NCBI RefSeq assembly: GCF_000527175.1
Contig: NZ_AZUR01000001.1
Location: 1,337,011-1,401,010, forward strand
DNA: 64,000 nucleotides
DNA from: Pseudogulbenkiania sp. MAI-1
GTDB lineage: Bacteria > Pseudomonadota > Gammaproteobacteria > Burkholderiales > Chromobacteriaceae
Direction of reading: 5' to 3'
Position 1 is the first letter of the stretch; every line of letters starts with the position of its first letter. Made by a program: the position numbers and the translations under genes. Below are positions 27,496 through 40,887 of the stretch, one piece after another. A model generated the notes under the pieces. It was given only the letters and a program-made list of their open reading frames with translations, was not told the DNA's origin and made no database searches.

Positions 27496-28776
27496 ATGAG
27501 ACAACAACGTATCCTCCCGCTCGCGCTGGCCTTGGCTATGGCCGGCTCGGCTGGTGCCGTATTTGCTGAAGACGCTCCGCTCGATTTCCACGGCTACCTG
27601 CGTAGCGGCGTCGGCACCAACAGCGACGGCGGCGGTTCGCAGGCCTGCTTCCAACTGGCTGGGGCCGGTGCCAAGTACCGTCTCGGCAACGAGTGCGAAA
27701 CCTACGCCGAGCTGGCGCTGGGCAAGCAGGTGTTCGAAGACAAGGAAACCGGAGCACGTTTCCGCGTCGATTCCCGCATCGCCATGTCGGCCAAGCAGTG
27801 GCAGGACTGGGAGGACACGAGCGGTGACGATCCCAAGTCGAAATTTGCGTTGCGCGAAATGTTCGTGACCGCTGAGAACATCGGCCTCGGCGAAGCCAAG
27901 GTGTGGGCCGGCAAGCGCTTCTACGACCGCCACGACGTGCACATCAACGACTTCTACTTCTGGGACAATTCCGGCCCTGGCGCCGGCATCGAGAACATCG
28001 ACGTGGGCATCGGCCGCTTGGCCTACGCCTGGCGCCAGAACACCGTCGACTCCGGCAGCACCTCGGTGGATGGCCTGGATCACAAGGTGGGCGTGAGCGG
28101 CCACGATTTCCGCCTGTCCGGCATCAAGACCAACCCCGGTGGCGAGCTGACGCTGGGCCTGGATCTCCGCCGCGCCAAGAAGGACGACGCCGATACCGCC
28201 AACAAAACCACCAGCGGCGTGGCCTTCAACGTGATGCACCACCAGAACGGCGTGCTTGGCGGCTTCAACACGCTGGCGCTGCAGTATATGAAAGGCAGCA
28301 TCGCCGGCAGTTTCGGCTATCCGAACCCGAACGCCGACAGTAACGACAAGCGCTACCGCATCGTCGACGCGCTGCAATGGCAGCCGGCCGGCAGCAACTT
28401 CTCCGGCATGGGCGTGGCCATCTGGGAAAAGACCCAGCCGGCCAGTGGCTCGGGCCAGGTGTGGACCTCGATCGGCCTGCGCCCTCAGTACGCCTTCACC
28501 AAGCACCTCGGCGCCGCGCTGGAACTCGGCTACGACCAGGTGAAGCCGGATAATGCGGAAACCCGCAAGCTGACCAAAGTGACCGCCGCCTTCCTGATCT
28601 CGCCGGACAAGGGCTTCTGGAGCCGCCCGCAGCTGCGCCTGTTCGCCACCTATGCCAAGTGGAACGAAGCCGCCCAGGCTTCCGCCGGTACCGGCGACGC
28701 GCTATCCGCCAGCGGCGTATTCGGCGACAAGACCCACGGCATGACCATCGGCGCCCAGGCAGAAGCCTGGTGGTAA
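27496..28776 (+). CDS. lamB: Maltoporin
   Basis: An outer-membrane porin for maltose and maltodextrins. The 426-residue protein has a signal peptide ending AGAVFAEDA, the family start LDFHGYLRSGVG, paired cysteines (ACFQLAGAGAKYRLGNECET), the segment AKVWAGKRFYDRHDVHINDFYFWD, and a C-terminal Trp typical of outer-membrane barrels (AQAEAWW). Slightly shorter than E. coli LamB (446). It is the first gene after the LacI operator cluster and leads the alpha-glucosidase and malKEFG genes. Confidence 0.93.
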   Translation: MRQQRILPLALALAMAGSAGAVFAEDAPLDFHGYLRSGVGTNSDGGGSQACFQLAGAGAKYRLGNECETYAELALGKQVFEDKETGARFRVDSRIAMSAKQWQDWEDTSGDDPKSKFALREMFVTAENIGLGEAKVWAGKRFYDRHDVHINDFYFWDNSGPGAGIENIDVGIGRLAYAWRQNTVDSGSTSVDGLDHKVGVSGHDFRLSGIKTNPGGELTLGLDLRRAKKDDADTANKTTSGVAFNVMHHQNGVLGGFNTLALQYMKGSIAGSFGYPNPNADSNDKRYRIVDALQWQPAGSNFSGMGVAIWEKTQPASGSGQVWTSIGLRPQYAFTKHLGAALELGYDQVKPDNAETRKLTKVTAAFLISPDKGFWSRPQLRLFATYAKWNEAAQASAGTGDALSASGVFGDKTHGMTIGAQAEAWW

Positions 28777-28866
28777 GCCGCTCATAGCTTGAGCGAGGGA
28801 GGCGGGTGCGCCCGTCCCCTGGCAAGACAAACTGTAATGGCCCGGCTGGGCAGGAACTGAATAAAG

Positions 28867-30471
28867 ATGAAATCTAACGGCGCGTGGTGGCGCGGCGGGG
28901 TGATCTACCAGATCTACCCGCGCAGCTTTGCCGACAGCAACGGTGACGGCGTGGGCGACCTGCCCGGCATTATTGAGCATCTGCCCTATGTGGCGAGCCT
29001 GGGCGTGGATGCGATCTGGGTTAGCCCGTTCTTCAAGTCGCCGATGAAAGACTTTGGCTACGATGTTTCCGACTACCGTGCGGTCGATCCGCTGTTCGGC
29101 CACATCGAAGACTTTCGCCGCCTGGTGGCCGTGGCGCACGAGCTCGGCCTCAAGGTGATGATCGACCAGGTGCTGTCGCATACCTCGGAAGACCACGCCT
29201 GGTTCAAGGAAAGCCGCGTCAGCCGCGACAACCCGCGCGCCGACTGGTACGTGTGGGCCGACGCGCAGCCGGACGGCTCCCCGCCCAACAACTGGCTGTC
29301 GGTGTTCGGCGGGTCCGCTTGGCAGTGGGACACGCGCCGGCATCAGTATTATCTGCACAATTTCCTGGCCAGCCAGCCCGACCTCAACTTCCACACGCCG
29401 GCGGTACAGGACGCCATCATGGCCGAAGTGCGCTTCTGGTTAGAGCTTGGCGTGGATGGCCTGCGTTTCGACGCCTGCAATTTTCATTTTCATGACCCGC
29501 TGCTGCGCAGCAACCCGGCAGCGGAACAGCGCGATAACGCCACCGTCACGGCCGGCAACCCATACAGCTACCAGTCGCACCAGTTCGACAAGTCGCAGCC
29601 GGAGAACTTGCCGTTTCTCAAGCGCCTGCGGTCTTTGCTGGACGAATACGGGGCAGTCGGCCTGGGCGAGATCGGCGACGACGACAGCCTGGCGCGCATG
29701 GCCGAATACACCGCCGGCAACGACAAGCTGCACATGGCCTACAGCTTCAACCTGCTGACGTCGGAATTCTCCGCCGCGCATATCCGCAGGCAGGTGGAAG
29801 AACTGGAGGCGCAGATCGGCAGCGGCTGGGCCTGCTGGACCACCGGCAATCACGACTCGGTCCGCGTCTTGACACGCTGGGGCCGCAACGTGGAGCATCC
29901 GCGCTTTTCGCGCACCATCCTCGCCATGTTGTTGTCTCTGCGCGGCTCGGCCTGCTTGTATCAGGGCGAAGAGCTGGCGCTGCCGGAAGCCGAACTCGAC
30001 TTCGAACAATTGCAGGACCCCTACGGGATCGCCATGTGGCCGGAATTCAAGGGCCGTGACGGCTGTCGCACGCCGATGCCGTGGCGCCACGACGCGCCGC
30101 ACGGCGGCTTCAGCTCGGCCGAGCCGTGGCTGCCGGTGCCGGCCGCGCACCTGGCGCGCGCCGTAGACAAACAGGATGCCGAGGCGGATTCGGTATTGCA
30201 GTTCTACCGCCGCTTCATCCCATGGCGCCGCAGCCAGGCAGAGCTGGTGTCCGGCACCATCCGCTTTCTCGACGGCAACGACGCGGTGCTGGCGTTCACG
30301 CGTGACGACCGCGTGGTTGCGGTGTTCAATCTGAGCGCCGAGCCGCAGGCGCTGACCTTGCCGTTCGACGTCGCCGCGCTGGATGGCCATGGCCTCGATG
30401 GCGCTGTGCAGCGGGGCCGCACGCTCGAGCTCGACGCTTGGGGCGGCTGGTTCGGCAGGATGGGGTGTTGA
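28867..30471 (+). CDS. Alpha-glucosidase (GH13, oligo-1,6-/maltose-hydrolysing type)
   Basis: A 534-residue cytoplasmic GH13 enzyme that releases glucose from imported maltodextrins. GH13 conserved regions are visible: DQVLSHTSEDH (region I), GVDGLRFDACNF with the nucleophile Asp (region II), GLGEIGDD with the acid Glu (region III) and TGNHDSVR with the third Asp (region IV). The QIYPRSFADSNGDGVGDLPG start is typical of alpha-glucosidases and oligo-1,6-glucosidases. It has no signal peptide. It sits between lamB and malK, so it acts on sugars brought in by the neighbouring transporter. The exact linkage preference cannot be read from sequence. Confidence 0.92.
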   Translation: MKSNGAWWRGGVIYQIYPRSFADSNGDGVGDLPGIIEHLPYVASLGVDAIWVSPFFKSPMKDFGYDVSDYRAVDPLFGHIEDFRRLVAVAHELGLKVMIDQVLSHTSEDHAWFKESRVSRDNPRADWYVWADAQPDGSPPNNWLSVFGGSAWQWDTRRHQYYLHNFLASQPDLNFHTPAVQDAIMAEVRFWLELGVDGLRFDACNFHFHDPLLRSNPAAEQRDNATVTAGNPYSYQSHQFDKSQPENLPFLKRLRSLLDEYGAVGLGEIGDDDSLARMAEYTAGNDKLHMAYSFNLLTSEFSAAHIRRQVEELEAQIGSGWACWTTGNHDSVRVLTRWGRNVEHPRFSRTILAMLLSLRGSACLYQGEELALPEAELDFEQLQDPYGIAMWPEFKGRDGCRTPMPWRHDAPHGGFSSAEPWLPVPAAHLARAVDKQDAEADSVLQFYRRFIPWRRSQAELVSGTIRFLDGNDAVLAFTRDDRVVAVFNLSAEPQALTLPFDVAALDGHGLDGAVQRGRTLELDAWGGWFGRMGC

Positions 30472-30482
30472 CATGGTTGTAG

Positions 30483-30531
30483 GGCGGAAAACGAAGTTTC
30501 TGCAGAGCTAAAAGCGCAGCGCGTTTCCGTC
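30483..30531. repeat. Imperfect REP-like dyad
   Basis: GGCGGAAAACG pairs imperfectly with CGTTTCCGTC across about 28 bases, resembling common extragenic palindromes. It lies in the gap between the alpha-glucosidase gene and malK. Confidence 0.35.
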
Positions 30532-30618
30532 TTGCTCGATTAAGACAACCATTCGGACGGTCTATTCGGCAGGCAAACAGAAAAAGCCGGAACAACACGG
30601 CACAAGCAGGAGAAAACT

Positions 30619-31755
<1,137 letters not shown>

Positions 31756-31808
31756 GCGGCATTCCAGCGTTGATGTGCCACCGCCATAAAGAGAAGAGGA
31801 GAAATAGC

Positions 31809-33017
31809 ATGACCATGACCCGCCGCCAATTCGGCAATGTTGCGATGTTGTCGCTCTCGCTGGCCGTTGCCGGCGCCTTTGCCGCCCCTTATGCCGCCGC
31901 TGCCGACAACGGCAAGCTGGTGATCTGGATCAACGGCGACAAAGGCTACCGCGGCCTGGCCAAAGTCGGCGAGGAGTTCACCAAGAAAACCGGTGTGCAA
32001 GTGGTGGTCGAGCACCCGGAAGACGCGCCGGCCAAGTTCCAGCAGGCCGCCGCCGCCGGCAAGGGCCCGGACATCTGGGTGTGGCCGCACGACCGCCTGG
32101 GCGAGTGGGCCAGCGCCGGCCTGATCACGCCGATCAAGCCGAGCGCCAAGATACGCGGCGAGATCGAGGACATCGGCTGGCGCGCGTTCACCTCGGGCGG
32201 CAAGGTATGGGGCTACCCGATTGCGATCGAGGCGGTGGCGCTGATCTACAACAAGGATTTGGTGCCGACCCCGCCCAAGACCTTCGACGAAGTGATCGCG
32301 CTCGACAAGAAGCTGGCCGCCATGGGCAAGAAGGCCATACTGTGGGATTTCACCAATACCTACTTCACCTGGCCACTGCTGGGCGCGGGCGGCGGCTATC
32401 CGTTCAAGCATCAGCCTGACGGTTCTTACGATGCCAAGAACACCGGCGTGAACAACGCCGGCGCGGTGGCGGGCGTGAACACGCTGATGAAGCTGATCGA
32501 CAGTGGCGCAATGCCGAAGAGCGCCTCGTATTCCGACATGGACGCCGGCGTGAACAAGGGCAAGATCGCCATGATGATCAACGGCCCGTGGGCATGGGAC
32601 AACCTGAAGAAGAGCCGAATCAACTTCGGCGTGGCGCCGATCCCCACCGTGAACGGCAAGCCGGCCGCGCCGTTTGTCGGCGTGCTCGGCGCGATGATCA
32701 ACGCCTCGAGCAAGAACAAGGAACTGGCCACCGAGTTCATCGAGAACAACATGCTGACCCTGCCGGGCCTCAAGACCATCAACGACGACGTGGCGCTCGG
32801 CGTACCGGCCAACAAGGCGTTCTACAGCCAGCTCAAGAGCGACCCGAACATCCAGGCCGCCATGATGAGCGCCAAGGGTGGCGCGCCGATGCCGAACAAC
32901 CCGGAGATGGGCAAGTTCTGGTCGACCATGCAAACCACGCTGCAGAACATCACCCAGGGTCGCCAGAGCGTGAAGGCCGGCCTCGACGGGGCCGCGGCGC
33001 GCATCGCCACCAAGTAA
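31809..33017 (+). CDS. malE: Maltose/maltodextrin-binding periplasmic protein
   Basis: A 402-residue family 1 solute-binding protein. The mature part begins near ADNGKLVIWINGDKGYRGLAKVG, very like E. coli MalE, and contains KGPDIWVWPHDRLGEWA and MMINGPWAWDNLKKSRINFGVAPIPT. The signal sequence starts MTMTRRQFGNVA and ends PYAAAA. Its TRRQF fits the twin-arginine pattern, so export may be Tat-dependent, unlike the Sec-exported E. coli protein. GAGGAGA precedes ATG 31809; a longer frame from 31770 has no similarity. A stable hairpin follows before malF. Confidence 0.93.
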   Translation: MTMTRRQFGNVAMLSLSLAVAGAFAAPYAAAADNGKLVIWINGDKGYRGLAKVGEEFTKKTGVQVVVEHPEDAPAKFQQAAAAGKGPDIWVWPHDRLGEWASAGLITPIKPSAKIRGEIEDIGWRAFTSGGKVWGYPIAIEAVALIYNKDLVPTPPKTFDEVIALDKKLAAMGKKAILWDFTNTYFTWPLLGAGGGYPFKHQPDGSYDAKNTGVNNAGAVAGVNTLMKLIDSGAMPKSASYSDMDAGVNKGKIAMMINGPWAWDNLKKSRINFGVAPIPTVNGKPAAPFVGVLGAMINASSKNKELATEFIENNMLTLPGLKTINDDVALGVPANKAFYSQLKSDPNIQAAMMSAKGGAPMPNNPEMGKFWSTMQTTLQNITQGRQSVKAGLDGAAARIATK

Positions 33018-33096
33018 GCAACTGGCTGGCACCCCTTTCCCATGGGTGAGAGAGAGAGGGCGGGGGAGGCAGGGGTCATGCCGGACCCTCTCCACC

Positions 33097-33122
33097 CTCC
33101 CTCGCCCAATGGGGCGAGGGAG
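33097..33122 (+). other. Stable intercistronic hairpin between malE and malF
   Basis: A perfect 11-base stem CTCCCTCGCCC / GGGCGAGGGAG with the loop AATG, without a T-run. In E. coli, REP structures in the malE-malF gap protect malE mRNA. This hairpin sits in the same place and may have a similar effect. Confidence 0.6.
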
Positions 33123-33153
33123 CGCGAATCATGCAATACAGGGAATCAATAGC

Positions 33154-34677
<1,524 letters not shown>

Positions 34678-34687
34678 GGAGCCCAAC

Positions 34688-35578
34688 ATGGCCATGGTGC
34701 AAGACAAAACCCATCGCGGCCGGCTGGCGCTGGCGCACATCGGGCTGATCGCCTTCGTGCTGTTGACGCTGTTTCCGTTCCTGATGATCGTGTCGATCTC
34801 GCTGCGCCCCGGCAACTTTTCGGCCGGCAGCCTGATTCCGGATACCGTCAGCCTCGAGCACTGGAAGCTCGCGCTCGGTTTCTCGTATACCGACAGCGCC
34901 GGTCAGGTGATCCAGCCGCCGTTCCCGGTGCTGCGCTGGCTGTGGAACTCGGTCAAGATCGCCGGCATCAGCGCCACGGTGATCCTGCTGCTGTCCACCA
35001 CCTGCGCCTACGCGTTCGCGCGGCTGCGTTTCCGTGGCCGCCAACTGGGCCTGAACGCGCTGCTGCTGGTGCAGATGTTCCCGGCCGTGCTGTCGCTGAT
35101 CGCGATCTACGCCATCTTCGACCAGATCGGCAACTACGTGCCGTGGCTCGGCATCGACAGCCATGGCAGCGTGGTGCTGGCCTACGCCGGCGGCATCGCC
35201 CTGCACATCTGGACCATCAAGGGCTACTTCGACACCATCCCGGTGGAGATCGAAGAGGCCGCCATCATGGACGGCGCCAGCCACTTCCAGGCGTTCCGGC
35301 ACGTGCTGTTGCCGATGGCGCTGCCGATCCTGTGCGTGGTGTTCCTGCTCGCCTTCATCGGCGCCATCATCGAATATCCGGTGGCCTCCATCCTGCTGCA
35401 CCAGGAAGAAAACCTGACGCTGGCGGTGGGTTCCAAGTTATACCTTTACACCCAGAACTACCTGTGGGGCGATTTTGCCGCGGCCGCGATTCTGTCCGGC
35501 TTGCCAATCACCGTATTGTTCGTGGTGGCGCAGCGCTGGATGGTCAACGGGCTGACCAGCGGGGGTGTGAAGGGGTGA
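34688..35578 (+). CDS. malG: Maltose ABC transporter permease MalG
   Basis: A 296-residue permease with six hydrophobic helices. The EAA loop is VEIEEAAIMDGASHFQAFRHVLLP and the C-terminus VNGLTSGGVKG is the canonical MalG ending. AAGGAG lies a few bases before the ATG, 10 bases after malF. It is the last gene of the lamB-to-malG unit and is followed by a rho-independent terminator. Confidence 0.95.
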   Translation: MAMVQDKTHRGRLALAHIGLIAFVLLTLFPFLMIVSISLRPGNFSAGSLIPDTVSLEHWKLALGFSYTDSAGQVIQPPFPVLRWLWNSVKIAGISATVILLLSTTCAYAFARLRFRGRQLGLNALLLVQMFPAVLSLIAIYAIFDQIGNYVPWLGIDSHGSVVLAYAGGIALHIWTIKGYFDTIPVEIEEAAIMDGASHFQAFRHVLLPMALPILCVVFLLAFIGAIIEYPVASILLHQEENLTLAVGSKLYLYTQNYLWGDFAAAAILSGLPITVLFVVAQRWMVNGLTSGGVKG

Positions 35579-35615
35579 GTGTGTGAGCAGCGTGTAAGGG
35601 CGATGTTCTCCTTCT

Positions 35616-35646
35616 CGGCCGGTCCTGATCAGACCGGCCTTTTTTT
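35616..35646 (+). terminator. Rho-independent terminator after malG
   Basis: A perfect 8-base stem GGCCGGTC / GACCGGCC with a 7-base loop is followed by eight T residues. Confidence 0.9.
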
Positions 35647-35703
35647 GGTGCGCCCGGCAGGGCGCACCCACTTGACGGAGCCAGTCCGTGACACGCCCTA
35701 GGA

Positions 35704-37884
<2,181 letters not shown>

Positions 37885-38401
37885 GGGTTTTCTCCTGTGG
37901 ACATTGGCACTCAACTACCCGGCTCGGTGTGGAGACCGAGTGCCTTTCTTAAAGAGTAAGTATTCTCAATGGATTGGGGAAATTGATTTATCCGATGACT
38001 GCGAAATAAAAAAGCTAAGACCCTTGCTTACCTGCCGTTTCTGCTTGTCGCTTCCAGCGCTGGGAGCCTGTGTCTTTGCGGGGGGATACGCGAGGCTGGT
38101 CGTTGTCCGACGCCGAACGCTTCAACTATGACCCGGCCACGCGATGGCGCTGAATTTTGTGGGTTGTCGAGGGCGAGCTCCACATGGTGGAAGAGCAGGG
38201 GTGGCAGCCGTCCTCCAATACTCGGCCCCGCCTTGTCCGTGGCGTTCTACCCCGAAGTGATGGGAAGCCTGCTAGCAGTGCATCGCGGCATTTGTACTAC
38301 AAAGAATAGGTAAATAGTATTTACGCGATTCTTGAGATACCTTTCGTGGACGCTCGCAAGTCTGAACCAAGGCTGGTGGTGGAACTGGAAGGAGGCTTGT
38401 C
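37885..38401. other. Intergenic region between katG and a binding-protein gene
   Basis: This 517-base gap includes the katG promoter region (AT-rich TTCTTAAAGAGTAAGTATTCTC near 37945-37966). A stretch around 38100-38310 has two short coding-like frames (one ends DPATRWR, another ends RHLYYKE) that look like fragments of unrecognised genes. No intact gene is seen. Confidence 0.45.
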
Positions 38402-39166
38402 ATGCAGGGCCCCAAGGCCAGCAAATGGGTTGTAAATAGATGTTGCCAGGTACTACTGGCTATATTGCTATGCTGTATTTCTTTAAGCAGTTACTCCAAA
38501 ACGATTACTTTACTTTCGATTGAGTACCCTCCTTACACTGGACACTCCTTGAAACAGGAAGGGCTCATCACAGCCATCGCCGTAGCTGCATTCAGTCGCG
38601 TGGGCTACCAGCTGAATATTCAGTACCGGCCTTGGGCTCGCGCCCTTCAGGAGGTCAAAAGAGGGGAGAGCGCCGGCGTTCTGGATGTTTGGTATTCCAA
38701 GGAGAGGACCGCTTTTCTGGAGTTTAGCCAGCCCCTCTTTGTTAGCGAAGTCGGATTTTATGCGCGCTCGAACAAAAAAATTGATGTGCGTGACTTGTCC
38801 AAGCTTGGCAAGTTCACTATCGGTGTCGTGCGGGGAACGCTCAAGCCACCGAATTTCGAAGCCGCACGCTTGCGCATGGAAGATGGCATCGATGATGCCA
38901 GCAATCTGCTCAAACTCGCCGCAGGGAGGGTGGATCTGGTCATGACGGACAGGCGGGTGGGAGAGTATCTTCTGCGGCACCGGTTGCAGCCACTTCGTTC
39001 ACAACTTGTCTGGCTGACGCCTGCCATCTATCAATTCCCGCTTTATGTAGGGTTTTCCAAGCGATATCCTGGTTGGGAAAAGATCGTGACCGACTTTAAC
39101 ACCGGCTTGGCCTTGTTGCAGAAGGACGGCACTCTGGAGAAAATTAAAAGCGATAAGGAGTATTAG
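38402..39166 (+). CDS. Solitary periplasmic solute-binding protein (SBP_bac_3 family)
   Basis: A 254-residue paralogue of the protein at 1317. Shared motifs include EYPPYT, YRPWARA, DLSKL, IGVVRG, PPNFEAARLR and PLYVGFSKR. A signal sequence precedes KTITLLSIEYPPYT. AAGGAGG lies 7 bases before the ATG. No permease or ATPase is adjacent. This copy ends at the family's natural C-terminus (GTLEKIKSDKEY) and its codon use is less GC-rich than the first copy, so the two have probably diverged for some time or come from different sources. Confidence 0.82.
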   Translation: MQGPKASKWVVNRCCQVLLAILLCCISLSSYSKTITLLSIEYPPYTGHSLKQEGLITAIAVAAFSRVGYQLNIQYRPWARALQEVKRGESAGVLDVWYSKERTAFLEFSQPLFVSEVGFYARSNKKIDVRDLSKLGKFTIGVVRGTLKPPNFEAARLRMEDGIDDASNLLKLAAGRVDLVMTDRRVGEYLLRHRLQPLRSQLVWLTPAIYQFPLYVGFSKRYPGWEKIVTDFNTGLALLQKDGTLEKIKSDKEY

Positions 39167-39243
39167 CCTGAATCGACATGGCTGGTGCTGGCGTTGAAGC
39201 TGGCCATGTCGAGAGCGGAAGGCGGCCTATTGTCGCTTTTGCA

Positions 39244-40275
39244 CTATTGGGCATTGTTTTTAACGCCGCCTGTATTTCTCATGTCGGTAGGGGTTACGCC
39301 AAACTCTGCCCTGAAACGCCGCGTGAAATGCGAGGTATTGATGAATCCGCACTCAAATACGATATAAGATATTTGATGTTTGGTGCTTAGCAGCAAATGT
39401 TTGGCATGGTTTAATCTTAGTTTCAAGGAGAAATTCGCGGGTGTCATGCCAACCTCTGCGTGAAACAATCGCTCAAGCTGTCTGAGGCTGACATTGACCT
39501 TTCGCGCAAGGTCCTCGATTGAAAGAGGGCTACTTATATTGCGCTCAATCAAAAGCATGGCTTTGCGTACGGTCAGGTTCGATACTTTTTCTGTCAAGAC
39601 AGGCTGCGGCTGAGGGGTGGTCGCCGGTAGCGGCATTTCCTCAAGCATGATGCGAAGCGCCCGTGCGGCTTCGAATTTCCCACAATGCTTCTCAATGATA
39701 TGGGCAGCCAGATGCATGACTCCCGCCCCTCCGGCGCAGGTCATTCTCTTGTCGTCAATGATGAATAATTCATCCGAGCTGACCGATAGTTTGGGGAATT
39801 CGGTCTCGAAGTGCTGATGGTGAAACCAGCTTACGCAGCAATTACGACCTTGCATCAGCCCGGTACGTGCCAATATGAAGCTTCCGGTGCAAACGCCCAC
39901 TAGCGGCACATCCGATTCTGCGGCATTTTTCAGATAGCTCACCAATTGGGGGGCTATTTTTTTTCCGGCGTGCAACAGGCCGCCGACGACGACGATATAG
40001 TCGAATGACTTCGGGTCTTCCAGTCTTGCGGTGGGGATGACCTCCAGCCCGCAACTGGATGCAATAGGTTGAGCATCATGGCTTAACACTTTCCATTTGC
40101 AGCGAATCTGACGGCTAAAGTCGCCGTCGTCTGCTGCCAATCTAAGCGCATCAATGAAATTTGAGAATGCACTCAGAGTGAACTGGGGTGCGAGTATGAA
40201 ACCTACCGATAATGGTTTTGCCACTTCATTCTGCCTGGAAAATACATCATTGTTACCCATAACCATACCATCCAT
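39244..40275 (-). CDS. GlxA/GbdR-type AraC-family regulator
   Basis: A 343-residue two-domain regulator. The N-terminal half is a DJ-1/PfpI (class I amidotransferase-like) domain (VGFILAPQFTLSAFSNFIDALR, VGVCTGSFILARTGL). The C-terminal AraC domain is NISSPLSIEDLARKVNVSLRQLERLF and ends HFTRRFRAEFGVTPTDMRN. This architecture is shared by GbdR and CdhR, which control glycine betaine and carnitine catabolism in Pseudomonas. It is divergent from a betaine-type importer operon 612 bases away, so it is a strong candidate activator. Start codons at 40275, 40266 and 40260 are all possible. Confidence 0.85.
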   Translation of the reverse strand: MDGMVMGNNDVFSRQNEVAKPLSVGFILAPQFTLSAFSNFIDALRLAADDGDFSRQIRCKWKVLSHDAQPIASSCGLEVIPTARLEDPKSFDYIVVVGGLLHAGKKIAPQLVSYLKNAAESDVPLVGVCTGSFILARTGLMQGRNCCVSWFHHQHFETEFPKLSVSSDELFIIDDKRMTCAGGAGVMHLAAHIIEKHCGKFEAARALRIMLEEMPLPATTPQPQPVLTEKVSNLTVRKAMLLIERNISSPLSIEDLARKVNVSLRQLERLFHAEVGMTPANFSLKLRLNHAKHLLLSTKHQISYIVFECGFINTSHFTRRFRAEFGVTPTDMRNTGGVKNNAQ

Positions 40276-40887
40276 CTTTAGATGACTATCTCACGCAGAT
40301 TGAAAATTGAAATAATTGCCGTTCACTGGTGGGATCTTTCCCTCCGAATTCCCGGATGTCTATGCTCAATCGTGAGCGTCTTGGTTGTCACGTCCGATAA
40401 TTGCAACTCTTGCCAAGCTCAGTCAAGTTCTCACCTGAAGTCCGAGGGCATCACCCGAGGCGCTGGTTGTTGACTGGCCATGCCGATGTAATGGGGTGGT
40501 TGTCGGCCTTCTTCGGCCGCAATCGCCCGTCAATACAAGCTTTTCAGGTTCTCCACGTCCTCCGGCTTCATTTATGCAAACACTCCGTACCCGGGATGTA
40601 TTACCAAAAGTAGGCGAAAGGCTGCAGGAAATGTAACTGGATGCTGGGGATAGTCTTGGTACGCTGTAGTCAAGCATTACACACAGATGACGGGTGGTCC
40701 TGAGCATCGTGTGACTGGTGCTGCTTGCAACGTTTGCTTTCGATGGACGCACCCAGATGCAGGATGGTGCTGCAGACCGGCAGGATTACCGCTGGCAGCA
40801 AGCGAGAGCCCTGAGCCTGGACTGTGCGCAGAGGGTGATACGTGTCGAGAGCTTCAATTTCTTGAACTTGCAAATTGGGATGACAGA
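40276..40887. other. Long divergent intergenic region before the betaine importer
   Basis: The 612 bases between the GlxA-type regulator and the ATPase gene contain no convincing gene. Its length suggests several regulatory sites, and a dyad GTCGGCC / GGCCGC lies near 40503-40520. I could not recognise a specific GbdR site. An open frame from 40687 runs into the ATPase gene but its first 67 codons are not family-like. Confidence 0.45.

Noticed and set aside
40687..40887. N-terminal extension of the ProV-like ATPase
   Set aside because: The added 67 residues are Cys/Pro-rich and unlike ProV; the family-like sequence begins after ATG 40888.
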